Counted from the stretch's first letter, positions 1 to 9,700 are shown. The stretch: 64,000 nt of DNA from Polaromonas sp. (GCF_016185115.1 NZ_JACPOF010000029.1:250530-314529), one strand, 5' to 3'. Notes: generated by a model not told the origin, from the letters alone. Numbers and translations are program-made.

Positions 1-560
1 AAAACACTGCGCTCTCTGGCGCGGTCATGATCGGATAACGCAATAGGGGGTGGGCTCAGCTTTGAAGCCAAGGGGCCATCAGCGTGTCCCGAGACGCCAT
101 GACAGGCTGCGCATTGGCTTTGATAAAGTTGCGCGCCTTGCTGGAGATCGGGCAGTTTGGCTGGTGACATCGGCACCGGGTAGGACAACAGCAAACTGCT
201 GGACAGGCTGTGCGCGAGATCGCTGACAGTTGGAGACGCGGCTTTGGAGGCAATACTGGCTTTCAGGGTTGCCGCGTTTTTCAACAGTTCAGGTTTGGCG
301 GGGACCGCCGGCAGTTCAGCCAATTGAGTTTCGGCCGCCTGCGCAAACTCCTGCATTTCCTTGTATTCACTTTCACTGACCGCCTTGCCGTCCTTCACGG
401 CTTTCCCATAATCGACGGCAATGTAATCCAGCAACTGCCAAATCTGCTTGGCCTGATTCTGGACGGCAAGATCCTGGGCTTGAGCCCACGGCCCTGCGAA
501 AAAGCAGGCCGCGAAGGTCAAGCATGCCCAGAATGCTTTTGAAAGAGACTGTGGATACAT
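1..560 (-). CDS. pbrT: FTR1-family lead/iron uptake permease with cytochrome-c-like N-terminus (partial, PbrT-like)
   Basis: Reading the minus strand from an ATG at 560 gives an open frame to the window edge. It starts with a signal peptide (MYPQSLSKAFWACLTF..., cleavage near AQA). A soluble periplasmic stretch of about 130 residues follows, then a haem c motif CAACH near residue 145. In PbrT-type members of the FTR1 family such an exported cytochrome-like domain precedes the seven-helix permease with REGLE motifs, which must lie left of the window. The neighbouring pbrA and pbrR support lead uptake in a pbr locus. It lies 85 bp downstream of pbrA on the same strand, so co-transcription is likely. 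The permease part is not visible, so an iron transporter remains possible. Confidence 0.8.
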   Translation of the reverse strand, partial: MYPQSLSKAFWACLTFAACFFAGPWAQAQDLAVQNQAKQIWQLLDYIAVDYGKAVKDGKAVSESEYKEMQEFAQAAETQLAELPAVPAKPELLKNAATLKASIASKAASPTVSDLAHSLSSSLLLSYPVPMSPAKLPDLQQGAQLYQSQCAACHGVSGHADGPLASKLSPPPIALSDHDRARERSV

Positions 561-645
561 GGCCGTTTTCACAAGGAAAGATGGTTGTTTGATTGGCTAG
601 AAGCTGCTCAGGCGTGTTTGACGCGCAATTGGCGGGTCAACCGCT

Positions 646-2913
646 TTAACCTGGACCAGAGCCGACTGCAGCCTGCTTTTTTATCCGAAGCAGGCGAAGA
701 CCATTTCCCACCACCAGCAAACTCGCGCCCATGTCTGCGAACACCGCCATCCACATCGTCGCGGTGCCAAATACGGCCATGACCAGGAACACTGACTTGA
801 TGCCCAGGGCAAGCGTGATGTTCTGCCAGAGAATTGAATGGGTACGCTTGGACAGATGCACCGTTTCAGCCACGCGCTCCAGGTTGTCGTTCATGATGAC
901 GACATCAGCAGCTTCCATCGCAGTATCGGTACCCGCACCACCCATGGCGAACCCTACATCTGCCTGTGCAAGCGCGGGTGCATCATTAATGCCGTCTCCC
1001 GTCATGCCCGTCGCGCCGTAGCGTTTTTGCATGTCCTTGATGGCTTCCAGCTTGGCCTCAGGCAAAAGATCACCACGCGCGTCATCGATTCCTGCCTCGC
1101 TGGCGATTGCCTTGGCCGTTGCGCTGTTGTCACCGGTCAGCATGACCGTCGTAACCCCCAGGGCCTTCAGATCCGCAATCGCTTTGCGGGAAGTTTCCTT
1201 GATGGTGTCAGCTACCGCGAACAAAGCCAACACCTCCTTGCCGTTGGCCAGCAAAGTCACCGTGCGCCCCTGTTTTTCGTGGGTTGCCAGCTCTGCCTTC
1301 AACTCGGTTGATGACAGGCCGTTTTCCTCCATGAGCCGGTGGTTACCCATCAGCAGTGTTTGACCATCAACAGTTCCCTGCACACCTCGGCCCGGAATGG
1401 CTTTGAAGTCCTGGACGTCGCTGACCTGCTGTTCCAGACTCGTCGCGATAGCTTTGGAAACTGGATGATCAGACCGGGAGGCCAGGCTGGCGGCGGCGCG
1501 TTTTGAGGTGGCTTCATCCGCATTTCCCCATATCCGCGAATCCACCAGCTTGGGTTTTCCTTCGGTAATAGTCCCCGTTTTATCCAGCGCGATGGCTTTC
1601 AAAAGCCGGGCGTCTTCAAGATAGGTGCCACCCTTGATCAGGATGCCACGGCGGGCGGCCGCCGACAGGCCGCTCACCACCGTTACAGGGGTAGAGATCA
1701 CCAAAGCGCACGGACAAGCAATCACCAGCAACACCAGCGCTTTGTAAAGTGCCTCTTGCCAGGTCAGGCTCAAAAGAAATGGGGTAAGCACTGCGACCGC
1801 GACTGCAATCGCGAAGACGGCAGGCGTGTAGATGGCGGCGAATTTATCCACGAATCGCTGGGTCGGTGCGCGCGTGCCCTGCGCTTGTTCCACGGCGTGA
1901 ATGATCCTGGCGAGCGTGGTGTTGTTCGCAGCAGCGGTGACGCGAATTTCCAGTTCACCTGTCTCATTGATAGTTCCAGCAAACACCTGGTCGCCCGGAG
2001 CCTTGTCGACAGGAATACTTTCACCCGTGATAGGGGCCTGGTTGATGGCACCATTGCCCTTGACCACCACCCCATCAAGGGGCACCCGTTCACCGGGCTT
2101 GATGCGAACCGTCGACTCCAGCGGTACTGCGGTGACAGCGGTCATGGCCCATGAGCCATCCGCAGAGAGCATGAGCGCTTCTTCTGGCGCCATCTCAAGC
2201 AGGCCCTTGATGGAGTTTCTGGCGCGGTCGACAGCCTTGGCCTCAATCAGTTCGGCGATGGCATACAAGGCCATCACCATGGCCGCTTCAGGCCATTGCC
2301 CGATCAAAAACGCGCCCGTTACAGCGACAGCCATCAAGGCGTTGATATTGAGCTTGCCGTGGATCAGCGCGCCCATCCCTTTTTTGTAGGTGTCGATGCC
2401 GGCCAGCCAGATCGCGATGGCCGCGATGGCCATGCCGCCAATCTTCCATCCCATGCCCTCGGGAGCGAAATATGAAATGGACTCTGCGCCGATGGCAAGC
2501 ACCAGCGCAGCGACAAGTCGGTAAACACCTCCGCCGACACCACTTTCGTGCTCGTGTTCGTTGTCGCCGTCGGTTTCAACATCTGTCGCGGGTCTACCGG
2601 CTGGCTGGACAGGGAGTGGATCAAAACCTGCCTTGCGGATGGCGTCCAGGGCCAACGGGAGTGCGCTATCCGACGCATCGATCTTCAAAGTTCTTGCGCC
2701 AAGCTGGAATCCCAGGGAACGAATGCCAGAGATAGGCTCCAGAGCACGCCGTATCTCGGACTCTTCAGAACTGCAGTCCATGGTGGCGATGCGAAACAGG
2801 TTGCCATCTGCAACATGTGGGGTGGCAACCGTGCCAACCGCAGGGGTTGGGGTGCAGCATGCCTTGGATCCGCAAGAATCCGCAGATGGGGAAAGCGTAT
2901 TTTCTGGTTTCAT
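646..2913 (-). CDS. pbrA: Heavy-metal P1B-type ATPase (Pb/Cd/Zn exporter, PbrA/CadA-like)
   Basis: This inner-membrane ATP-driven efflux pump exports divalent soft metals. In 755 residues I see a cysteine-rich start (CGSKACC, about 14-20), an HMA-like fold at 38-100 with MDCSSEE in the usual MDCPTEE position, and a His/Glu-rich linker (HEHEH, about 120). Further on are the actuator TGES (297-300), the transmembrane CPC at 400-402, the phosphorylation site DKTGT (Asp444), the nucleotide-binding HP (about 483) and GDGINDAP near the C-terminus. Length is typical for PbrA/ZntA. The ATG at 2913 sits at the predicted transcription start of the PbrR-controlled promoter (see findings). Metal specificity among Pb, Cd and Zn cannot be read from sequence; the adjacent pbrT and PbrR-like regulator favour lead. 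Confidence 0.93.
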   Translation of the reverse strand: MKPENTLSPSADSCGSKACCTPTPAVGTVATPHVADGNLFRIATMDCSSEESEIRRALEPISGIRSLGFQLGARTLKIDASDSALPLALDAIRKAGFDPLPVQPAGRPATDVETDGDNEHEHESGVGGGVYRLVAALVLAIGAESISYFAPEGMGWKIGGMAIAAIAIWLAGIDTYKKGMGALIHGKLNINALMAVAVTGAFLIGQWPEAAMVMALYAIAELIEAKAVDRARNSIKGLLEMAPEEALMLSADGSWAMTAVTAVPLESTVRIKPGERVPLDGVVVKGNGAINQAPITGESIPVDKAPGDQVFAGTINETGELEIRVTAAANNTTLARIIHAVEQAQGTRAPTQRFVDKFAAIYTPAVFAIAVAVAVLTPFLLSLTWQEALYKALVLLVIACPCALVISTPVTVVSGLSAAARRGILIKGGTYLEDARLLKAIALDKTGTITEGKPKLVDSRIWGNADEATSKRAAASLASRSDHPVSKAIATSLEQQVSDVQDFKAIPGRGVQGTVDGQTLLMGNHRLMEENGLSSTELKAELATHEKQGRTVTLLANGKEVLALFAVADTIKETSRKAIADLKALGVTTVMLTGDNSATAKAIASEAGIDDARGDLLPEAKLEAIKDMQKRYGATGMTGDGINDAPALAQADVGFAMGGAGTDTAMEAADVVIMNDNLERVAETVHLSKRTHSILWQNITLALGIKSVFLVMAVFGTATMWMAVFADMGASLLVVGNGLRLLRIKKQAAVGSGPG

Positions 2914-2917
2914 GGCT

Positions 2918-2950
2918 TAATTAGAAACCTTGTAGCGACCTTAAGGTCAA
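2918..2950 (-). promoter_or_regulatory. PbrR/CadR operator and stretched promoter of pbrA
   Basis: On the minus strand an inverted repeat ACCTT-N11-AAGGT covers 2947-2927. It lies between a -35 TTGACC (2950-2945) and a -10 TCTAAT (2925-2920), a 19-bp spacer. Long spacers with a dyad between the hexamers are the hallmark of MerR-family activator promoters, and the inner bases (GTCGCTAC) resemble known CadR/PbrR boxes. It should drive pbrA and pbrT and probably autoregulate pbrR. Confidence 0.8.
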
Positions 2951-3021
2951 GTCGGTACTGCTGTTGCCCCTTCAAATACACCAGGTTTGGTCAAAAACAG
3001 CGCATTTCCCCAGGAGTCCAT

Positions 3022-3522
3022 ATGAAAATTGGTGAACTTGCCCATGCTGCTGGGACGCAAAGCGAGACCATTCGCTATTACGAGCGCGCTGGTCTTTTGC
3101 CAGAGGCGGACCGAACAGAGGCCAATTACCGGGTCTACCATCCCAGTCATATTCAGCGCTTGGCGTTTATTCGTCATTGCCGTTCACTGGACATGACCCT
3201 CGATGAGATCCAGACGCTTCTCCAGTTCAAGGATGCGCCAGAAGAAAACTGTGAGCAGGTCAACGCACTTCTGGATGAGCACATCGGGCACGTGGCCACC
3301 CGCATCAACGAGCTCAAGATCCTGCAAAAAGATTTGAAAGCTTTGCGGGAGCAGTGCACAAGTGACCGCATCGCCTCGGAGTGTGGAATTCTGAACCGCC
3401 TAGAAGAGGTTGCCAAACATCCTCAGGAGCAGGGGATTGATCGAAATCACCTTGTTCACGTTCACGGTGTTCACCAGAGAATGACCGGCACCAAGGCGAG
3501 AAGTTCAACCCCTACAAAGTAG
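3022..3522 (+). CDS. pbrR: MerR-family metal-responsive regulator (PbrR/CadR type)
   Basis: This 166-residue MerR regulator is transcribed divergently from pbrA. The N-terminal winged HTH (MKIGELA..., ETIRYYERAGLL) is followed by a dimerisation helix and a C-terminal metal loop. The three cysteines at positions 77, 112 and 121 fit the three-thiolate site of PbrR/CadR regulators; the 9-residue spacing of the last two is closer to what I recall for PbrR than for CadR. The start at 3022 is set by the family's standard N-terminus and a CAGGAG ribosome site at 3011-3016. The frame is open much further upstream, but that part overlaps pbrA and is not coding. The C-terminus contains a His-rich tail (HLVHVHGVH). 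Confidence 0.9.
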   Translation: MKIGELAHAAGTQSETIRYYERAGLLPEADRTEANYRVYHPSHIQRLAFIRHCRSLDMTLDEIQTLLQFKDAPEENCEQVNALLDEHIGHVATRINELKILQKDLKALREQCTSDRIASECGILNRLEEVAKHPQEQGIDRNHLVHVHGVHQRMTGTKARSSTPTK

Positions 3523-3565
3523 CCTCGATACCAAGCCTGCTACTCTGGCCTGGACGAACATTCCA

Positions 3566-3856
3566 CTATTTGAGTTCGGAAATCTCCTCCGTCACCACGC
3601 TCAAAACTTTGTTGACGGCTGCTTCATCGGACGTGAGCAAGTAGGCGAGCGTCAACAAGGTCAGGGGATGAACCCCCAGTACCTGAGCTAGGTCATCGAT
3701 CTTGCTCAGCGTCGGAGACTTCATGCTTCGCTCCAGGGTGCTGACATAGGTTCGACTGGAAGCCAGGCTGAAATCTTCCTGACTCAAACCCTTAGATTTG
3801 CGAATGGCTTTGAGCGCTCTGGCAAAGTTGTTGGTCGACTTGGAGGCATTGGACAT
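3566..3856 (-). CDS. XRE-family HTH transcriptional regulator
   Basis: This 96-residue protein is almost entirely a Cro/C1-type HTH: ARALKAIRKSKGLSQEDF, then a recognition helix around SSRTYVSTLERSMKSPT and LAQVLGVHPLTLL. A short C-terminal helix (VNKVLSVVTEEISEL) may help dimerisation. It is divergent from the unknown gene at 3922, with 65 bp between the starts, which is the usual layout for a repressor controlling a small cargo operon. No sensor domain is visible, so its signal is unknown. Confidence 0.75.
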   Translation of the reverse strand: MSNASKSTNNFARALKAIRKSKGLSQEDFSLASSRTYVSTLERSMKSPTLSKIDDLAQVLGVHPLTLLTLAYLLTSDEAAVNKVLSVVTEEISELK

Positions 3857-3921
3857 CCCCTCCGATTAATCAGCAATGACTCTTATAGGACTACAATCCA
3901 TAGTGTTCATTTATTGCACCC

Positions 3922-4380
3922 ATGTTCATTACTCGCGACGCTTATCAATCCCCAGTTGCAGCCCTTTTTTTGGGGAATGGAGAAGCCGGATGGTCAGCTA
4001 CCGAGCTGGCGCTTCAACAAACATGGTTCCTGGTACTCCTCGAAGAATCAGATCCTGTCAATGATCCTGATTTTTATTGCAACCGTACCGTGCTGCTGTT
4101 TGATTTTCAGAGTGTCGAGCAGTTCATCCTGCTGGGCCAGGACAGCAATGTGCGACTGAAGTCAGTCCATATCGTCACGCCTGGGCATGTCAACGGCAGT
4201 GATAGTTGGAAAATGGATCAGCTGCGTGCGGTCTGGCAAGGCAGGGAACCAGTCGATGAGTATGAAATTCCCATGGATATTTTTGAAACCGTTTGCGGCA
4301 AGAAATATCCGGCCTCTTTCTCGGTTTTGTCCAATGACGAATTGGCTGCCGAGACGCTCAAGTTTGAGTTTTCACATTAA
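3922..4380 (+). CDS. Hypothetical protein, first gene of a small unknown operon
   Basis: This 152-residue, acidic, soluble-looking protein has no domain I recognise. Visible features are aromatic-rich stretches (TVLLFDFQSVEQF) and no signal peptide or membrane helix. It is the first of three plus-strand genes with gaps of only 13 and 17 bp, divergent from the XRE gene. The base composition matches the island rather than the core genome. A role in the same system as the next two genes is inferred from spacing only. The ATG at 3922 has no obvious Shine-Dalgarno sequence, so the start is uncertain. Confidence 0.6.
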   Translation: MFITRDAYQSPVAALFLGNGEAGWSATELALQQTWFLVLLEESDPVNDPDFYCNRTVLLFDFQSVEQFILLGQDSNVRLKSVHIVTPGHVNGSDSWKMDQLRAVWQGREPVDEYEIPMDIFETVCGKKYPASFSVLSNDELAAETLKFEFSH

Positions 4381-4393
4381 CTAGCCGCTTCTG

Positions 4394-4873
4394 ATGGTTG
4401 ACTATCCAACCCACTCAGGCGTGCCATCGGATTTTGCTCTGGGGCACATGTCCTCCCATCGGCCACCAATAACTTTAAATGCTCAGACGGTAAGGAATGA
4501 AGCTGCAACAGAGATAAGTTTCATAGCCGCCCTGCAGGATCCGGTTCTTGCACCCATGCTTTCACCCTTGCGTTACATCAGCCTGCTTGGCATGGATGTT
4601 GAAACGCTTGCCCGAAATGCAGGGGTCTCCGTTGGCGCGCTAACCCATACGCCGGGTAGTGCCGCTATCCAAAGCCATTTGAGAAACAACCTTCGAGTGA
4701 TCAAAGCCGCCTATGACGCATCCGGCGGAGACCTGGCGAAATCCCTTCGTTGGTTTCGAGCAGAGCCACTGCAGGCGTTCGGTCAAAAGACGGCAGAGCA
4801 AGCGGTCTCAAATGGCCAGGCGGATGACGTTGTTCGCCTGATTGACTCTCTATACGCTGGCGCTGCAGGCTAG
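4394..4873 (+). CDS. MbcA/ParS/Xre-type antitoxin-like protein (DUF2384-like C-terminus)
   Basis: In 159 residues, the C-terminal third (GGDLAKSLRWFRAEPLQAFG, then KTAEQAVSNG and a final VVRLIDSL helix) has the pattern of the toxin-binding domain of MbcA/ParS/Xre antitoxins, in which a W-hydrophobic helix precedes a G-x-TP-like turn. The middle region (LGMDVETLARNAGVSVGAL) could be the accompanying HTH. Such proteins normally pair with a RES-domain toxin, but neither neighbour looks like RES. It may therefore be a regulator or a solitary relic. An internal ATG at 4448 is an alternative start. The family assignment is by eye. Confidence 0.55.
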   Translation: MVDYPTHSGVPSDFALGHMSSHRPPITLNAQTVRNEAATEISFIAALQDPVLAPMLSPLRYISLLGMDVETLARNAGVSVGALTHTPGSAAIQSHLRNNLRVIKAAYDASGGDLAKSLRWFRAEPLQAFGQKTAEQAVSNGQADDVVRLIDSLYAGAAG

Positions 4874-4890
4874 GTGGCAAGGGACCTGAA

Positions 4891-5259
4891 ATGAGCTTCG
4901 TGTCACGCCCCGGCACAAATGTCGACAACGATGAACTACTGTTGGTGATGGCCAGTTCCGCCGAACTTATGGAGGCAGGACTCGATATGCAGTTGATGGA
5001 CGCGGTACTTCTTCCAACCTCCGTAGCTGGTGAGGCAAACGTCAACAACGATTTGGCGCCCAGAATCATGATTGGGCGGCTCAGGACTGTGAAAGCAGAA
5101 ACTGAAGATGACGTGAAATCGCAGCTTTTTTACCTAAAACAGGCATTACATGCTATCCGTCAAATGTCCCAGGAGGAGGTGGCAGCGCTCCTGCAGAATT
5201 TGTGGTCACCGATTTATAAACAAGAGCAGGAGCCCGGGCCGCTTGGCGCTAGTCCTTAG
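4891..5259 (+). CDS. Hypothetical protein, third gene of the small unknown operon
   Basis: This 122-residue protein starts 17 bp after the antitoxin-like gene, with an AAGGGA ribosome site. It is acidic, with helical segments (DELLLVMASSAELMEAGL and KSQLFYLKQALHAIRQM) and no membrane segment. I do not recognise it. The end reads PIYKQEQEPGPLGASP, which looks like a disordered tail. The tight spacing suggests co-expression with 4394-4873. Confidence 0.6.
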   Translation: MSFVSRPGTNVDNDELLLVMASSAELMEAGLDMQLMDAVLLPTSVAGEANVNNDLAPRIMIGRLRTVKAETEDDVKSQLFYLKQALHAIRQMSQEEVAALLQNLWSPIYKQEQEPGPLGASP

Positions 5260-5303
5260 GTAGGACCCACGACGGATATTTGCCGAAAAGTGGCGACAAC
5301 GAG

Positions 5304-5534
5304 CTAGCGATATGGTTTTGTCAATTTGCCATCCGGCGTCAAAATGCCAGCTGCCTTCATAAGCTCTGCTGCTGCCGCACCGGACATTTTCGGAAAAACG
5401 AATTTAGGGTTGCGACCTGAAATGGCTAATTGCACCGTGCGGCTCGCAATGACGTCCTTCAGTGCCTGTCTGCGTTTTGTGCTGGGTGTGAGGCGCTTTT
5501 TAGTAGCGGTCTTTGCAACGGAGTTCTTCGACAT
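5304..5534 (-). CDS. Small basic hypothetical protein
   Basis: This 76-residue protein reads from an ATG at 5534 (MSKNSVAKTATKKRLTPS...). An upstream in-frame ATG at 5585 exists, but its extra residues look untranslated. The N-terminal third is Lys/Arg-rich, followed by VIASRTVQLAISGRNPKFVFPK and a C-terminal AAELMKAAGILTPDGKLTKPYR. It is convergent with the preceding operon. The function is unknown; the basic N-terminus could bind nucleic acid or the partner proteins upstream. Confidence 0.45.
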   Translation of the reverse strand: MSKNSVAKTATKKRLTPSTKRRQALKDVIASRTVQLAISGRNPKFVFPKMSGAAAAELMKAAGILTPDGKLTKPYR

Positions 5535-6103
5535 GCGATGAGTGTGCCAGAGGCTGCTCTTGGAGGCTAGCCAAAACCATGTCATCTATGACAGCTGCAC
5601 GGATATTCTGTCTATGTACGGCGCCTGCCCGTTACTCTTGCCAGTCGTAAAACTTGAGTTCAACACCACCGCAATTTTCGATATCTATGCCGCGATAGAT
5701 GCCGATTAGGCCGCTCGTATTGGTCAGGGGTGTTAAGCCTCCTTGTTTGAGAATATTCAGCTCAATGCCACTCCTGACTGTCTCTCCGGCGTATTCATCG
5801 GATTATTACTTTGGTGGTCGCAATGTGGCGTTGTTGGAACTGGGATTGAGAAGTTGGTTTGAGGGTAAACGGCCGAGTATCCCGTCTTGATCGGATGACC
5901 GGTTCCGCGTGGCCGATGCATTGATCATGGCCGTGCGGCGCCGGGGAAAACCCATGGAGCTAACGGCGTCACGGCCAACCTATTCAAGCTAGATTCGAAA
6001 GATGAACTGCTCAGGACACTGCAGATTGCTAAGGCTCAAATTATTAGCGGGTCTCCAAGCCCAGTAAGATTCGGATCGATTGGCTAGTACCAAGAGACGT
6101 TCA
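5535..6103. other. Gene-poor stretch with decayed coding fragments
   Basis: No intact gene is visible. On the minus strand, 5802-5632 is an open run between stop codons with no start (ending IENCGGVELKFYDWQE), apparently the last third of a lost gene. On the plus strand around 5893-5960 a run reading DDRFRVADALIMAVRRRGKP resembles part of an IS3-type transposase, but it soon loses similarity. I read the stretch as debris between two island modules. Confidence 0.4.
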
Positions 6104-6799
6104 CTAGGGTAAATGACGCATCCCAGAATTCAAATCTACCTTTGCGTGTTGAAGAACTTTTGCAATGCCGGTGATATAGCCAGGTTCAAAAATGGATCTA
6201 CGGCGATCGTCCAGAATTGCGCCAGTATCCGTCGCGATCCAGCCGCGTGTTGCAATCGACTTGGAATCAATGGCCTTGGCTATCGCTTTCAGTTCAGAGT
6301 CTGTCAGCACTAGAACAGATTGGACTCCATGTACGATTGGCCCTTCACTTTTAGGGCGCATGTCAACATACCATTTTGTGGTGGATTTGAGCATGTTGAT
6401 CTCTGCTCTAAGCTTGTCTCTCTCTCCTATCGCAAGTTGACAGAGACTACGCACCGCTGGATCCGTAATTTTTTCCAAGAATGCGTATTTGTTCTCCGGT
6501 GCAGCAATGCGTTTCCCAGCTAGTTGAGACTTCGGTCCATTGAACGCTTCCCAAGCCCGTATCAAAGTGAAGTAGTCTTTGGACTGGATATTCCAAACGG
6601 TTTTCTGTTTAAACAAATTGTTTGCTTCTGCTATGCGCGCAATGTTGGCGACGCTTAGATCTCGTGCCCCTTGAGTATGGCGGTTGTACTCTGTCAAACA
6701 AATCTCGTGTAGGCGACGCAGTTTGGCCTCCTTGTCTTTGCGGCAACCTCGTTCAAGTATGGCTTTCAGCACTTCGTCGGGGTGAACTGAATTCATCAT
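6104..6799 (-). CDS. gmtX: Gamma-mobile-trio protein GmtX-like
   Basis: This 231-residue protein is the last gene of the recombinase operon; its ATG overlaps the gmtZ stop (ATGA). It has no domain I know. The N-terminal half is helical and basic (ILERGCRKDKEAKLRRLHEICLTEYNR), a short coiled-coil-like stretch lies around 120-135 (GERDKLRAEINMLKS), and the C-terminal part contains VLVLTDSELKAIAKAID. The assignment as GmtX rests on position, size and company: it follows a tyrosine recombinase of about 455 residues and a very large one, the order described for gamma-mobile-trio islands. Its role in excision or integration is unknown. Confidence 0.65.
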   Translation of the reverse strand: MMNSVHPDEVLKAILERGCRKDKEAKLRRLHEICLTEYNRHTQGARDLSVANIARIAEANNLFKQKTVWNIQSKDYFTLIRAWEAFNGPKSQLAGKRIAAPENKYAFLEKITDPAVRSLCQLAIGERDKLRAEINMLKSTTKWYVDMRPKSEGPIVHGVQSVLVLTDSELKAIAKAIDSKSIATRGWIATDTGAILDDRRRSIFEPGYITGIAKVLQHAKVDLNSGMRHLP

Positions 6800-9700
6800 T
6801 GCGCTCTCTTAACCTGCAAGAGTAAAGGGGTAGATCCAAGTAGTTTATTTTTTGATGGAATTACTTGTGCTAACGACGACACGCCGAGAACTTCTCTCAA
6901 CGATTCCATCCGATCAATCGTTCGCGCAACCAATCGTCTGCCTAAACGTGGATTTTCGGGATTCGCACGACTCCCAAGATCACGCATGATTGCATTGCAA
7001 CAAGTGAGCTGCTCTTCGTTAGAGAGATGAGCTAACTTCATGACATGTCCTTCGCGTTCAAACGCGGTGTCAAGCAGGCGAGTTAATTCAAAGACTGCAT
7101 TGCCAGGCTCCAGCTCTGGCCAAAACTCGACGTCTTCAACGACCTCACAGAGCAAGACAGTACTTGAATCAACATCTTCAATAATCGTTTCCAGGGTCTT
7201 CTCATCAGCCCGACTTACTAAGGATAGCTTTCCTGGTTCTTCTGGGAGCTGGAGAACTTTTTCAATGGTCAATTGAATTGCAAGCATATCTGCAGCCAAT
7301 TGTTCCAGTTGATGCATGGCAGCCAAATGGTGTCGCTCTGCCTGCGCTAACTCCTCAATTTCCATGAATGGCAGTCCAGAATTTTCTGCTCTCGCCTTCT
7401 TCTCTAAAATTTCGAATCGCTTGCGTTCTGTATCAATTGCCGTTTGACCCGCTTTGGATCTCCAGTAATTCTTATTGTTGTATGCAGCTTGCAATGCAAG
7501 AAGATGCTTTTTCCCGGAGCATTTCCAGCGGCATCTGGAGCAGTTTCTAATACCTCCCGGAACTAGTCCATGAATTCCCTTTTCTGCATTGCTATTAACC
7601 TGTGGGCCACCATTGTGGCAGCCAGCAACGTGATAGTCCCCGGCAACAGGTCCCGTATTTCCCCCGGCCAAGCAAATCCCATCTAGCATTTCCAACCAGC
7701 CAAGTGGATTGCGACTTGACGGATCCGATTGAATAACATCGCTCAGGTCGCACGCATTATTTACTACTCGATTACGAAGTTCTTCGAGCTGCATGGATTT
7801 CAAGTCTCGGATCAAAGTGTGATCCTTTTTTGCGTCCAAAACAGCAGTTGCTGACTTTAGAGCCTCTTGAAGTCTGGCCATGCCCGGCTTCACGTAGTAG
7901 ATGGTCATCAGAAAATTCACGTGACCTACGATTCTCACCATCATTTCGAGTGGCATTCCCCCATCAGTGATCAAATGAGTAATCAGACTTACACGAAGAC
8001 CATGCGGACTGACTAAGGCCCTTCCATCTTCTGTCAATTCGATATTGGATCCATCAGAGTGTGCTACCGACTCTTGGATAAGCAATTTTTCATAGGTGAT
8101 CAGTAGATTTGTCCACGTTCTATAGCAAGAGCTATACCCAACAGGAAACATCTCCTGGCCTATTGATTCCGCGGTGCGGAGAAGGAACATAGCGTCAGGA
8201 TAGGTAGAGCAAACTACTTCTGACTTACCTCTGAGCCTTCTCGATGATGGGACGTCCTTCCAAGCAACAGGTTGACCAACTGGGTTGTACTTTTCTTGCC
8301 AGCGAGCTAATTTCGATATCAACCAATAGGGATCGTCTCGGTAGTCATCCAGGTGCGGCCAAGGACATTCAAACCCTTTCTCCGAACCAACCTTATTGAT
8401 ATCCTGGGTTTTATTGGTGTTGAAATACAGGACGGCTGTCCCGTCTGAACCATTTCGGATTGCGCCCTGTTCTCTGGGCCTCTTCTTTGTCCCACTCGCT
8501 AAGGGGCCCGAGTTGGGAACAAACCTGCCTCCGACGTAACGAATGAGATCCGCCTCTCCGCTATCCAGCATGCGGATTTGACCTAGGCGCGCAGTAGTCT
8601 GCAATTTGAGCAAAACTGCTACCGTTCGAACCGGACTCCACATTTCCAGAACCGGTTCGTTTGAGCTAATTAATTCTCTCAAGCGCCATACGCAATCAGG
8701 ATCGGACCGATCGATCCGATTTTCACTGACTTCAAACCATTCGGGAGCTTCTTTGTCGCCGCTTAGAGTCTCTTTCCCGTTCAAGCTCTGGGCTAACCGC
8801 CAGTCGGTGAAATTGGGTCCCTGAATAAGACGGCGCCTGAGATCATGAACCATCCAATAGGGCATAACAACCTTATTTGATTCACTATTTCTTTGCACGC
8901 GGTGATCTGCTCGTCTCTCTACCCGAAGAGGATTGCGAAATATTCCTAGCGTCTCAGGGACGTCATCGTCATTAGTGTCGACAAACTCGTCTTGATGAAG
9001 TATCCAATCGATGAAATCAACTATCGCATTATTGATAGCGGCACCGTGATCAGACTTCAAACCTTTTAACTCATAAAAGCTGGGAATATATTTGCTGTTG
9101 GATTTGAGTAAAAAATCTGCTGGAATTGGATAAAGACTGTTTTCGGAAAGAAACTCAAAAAATCTATGGATTCCCGTTACCAATACTGCGAAATTCCCTT
9201 TTCTTACTTTGTAGTAGGCCAATGCATACTGCCGCCATTTATCGTACTCTGGGTACATGCGTTGAATCTTGTTTAGTTCTCTATCATCTTCCATGTTGAT
9301 GGAGATTCGTGATTTGACAAGTCCGGACTCTGAGTATTTTCTATAAATCGCCTTTACCCGAGATAGATTTATTCCATGCCGCTTCGTAACATCTTTATAA
9401 GCTTGACCTAAACTTATTGCTTCGGCGATGGAAAGCTCCTCTGCGTCACCCAAGGTTTTTACGCGAGGGCCAAGCACATGAGCTATTGTTTTTTGTGGAA
9501 ATTTCAGCTCAACTGCAATTTCAAGGCGACTTTTGCCACTCAACTGCATGTTCCTGATCGTTTCAACTTCCTTCTTTGAAGGGTCTGGTATTGAGGCATT
9601 AACGATCTTGTGAGCCCAATTCAGATCTATTTGAAGTTCGCGAGCTATTTGTGCAACGGATTTCCCTGCATAAACGCCTTCGACAACCTTCTGTTGGATT

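Noticed and set aside
2548..3021. Long upstream extension of the pbrR frame
   Set aside because: It overlaps the pbrA coding region and the operator; MerR-family proteins start at MKIGELA and a good ribosome site precedes 3022.
5893..5960. Possible IS3-type transposase fragment
   Set aside because: Only about 20 residues look similar, without the DDE residues or inverted repeats; kept as debris and not called as an insertion sequence.
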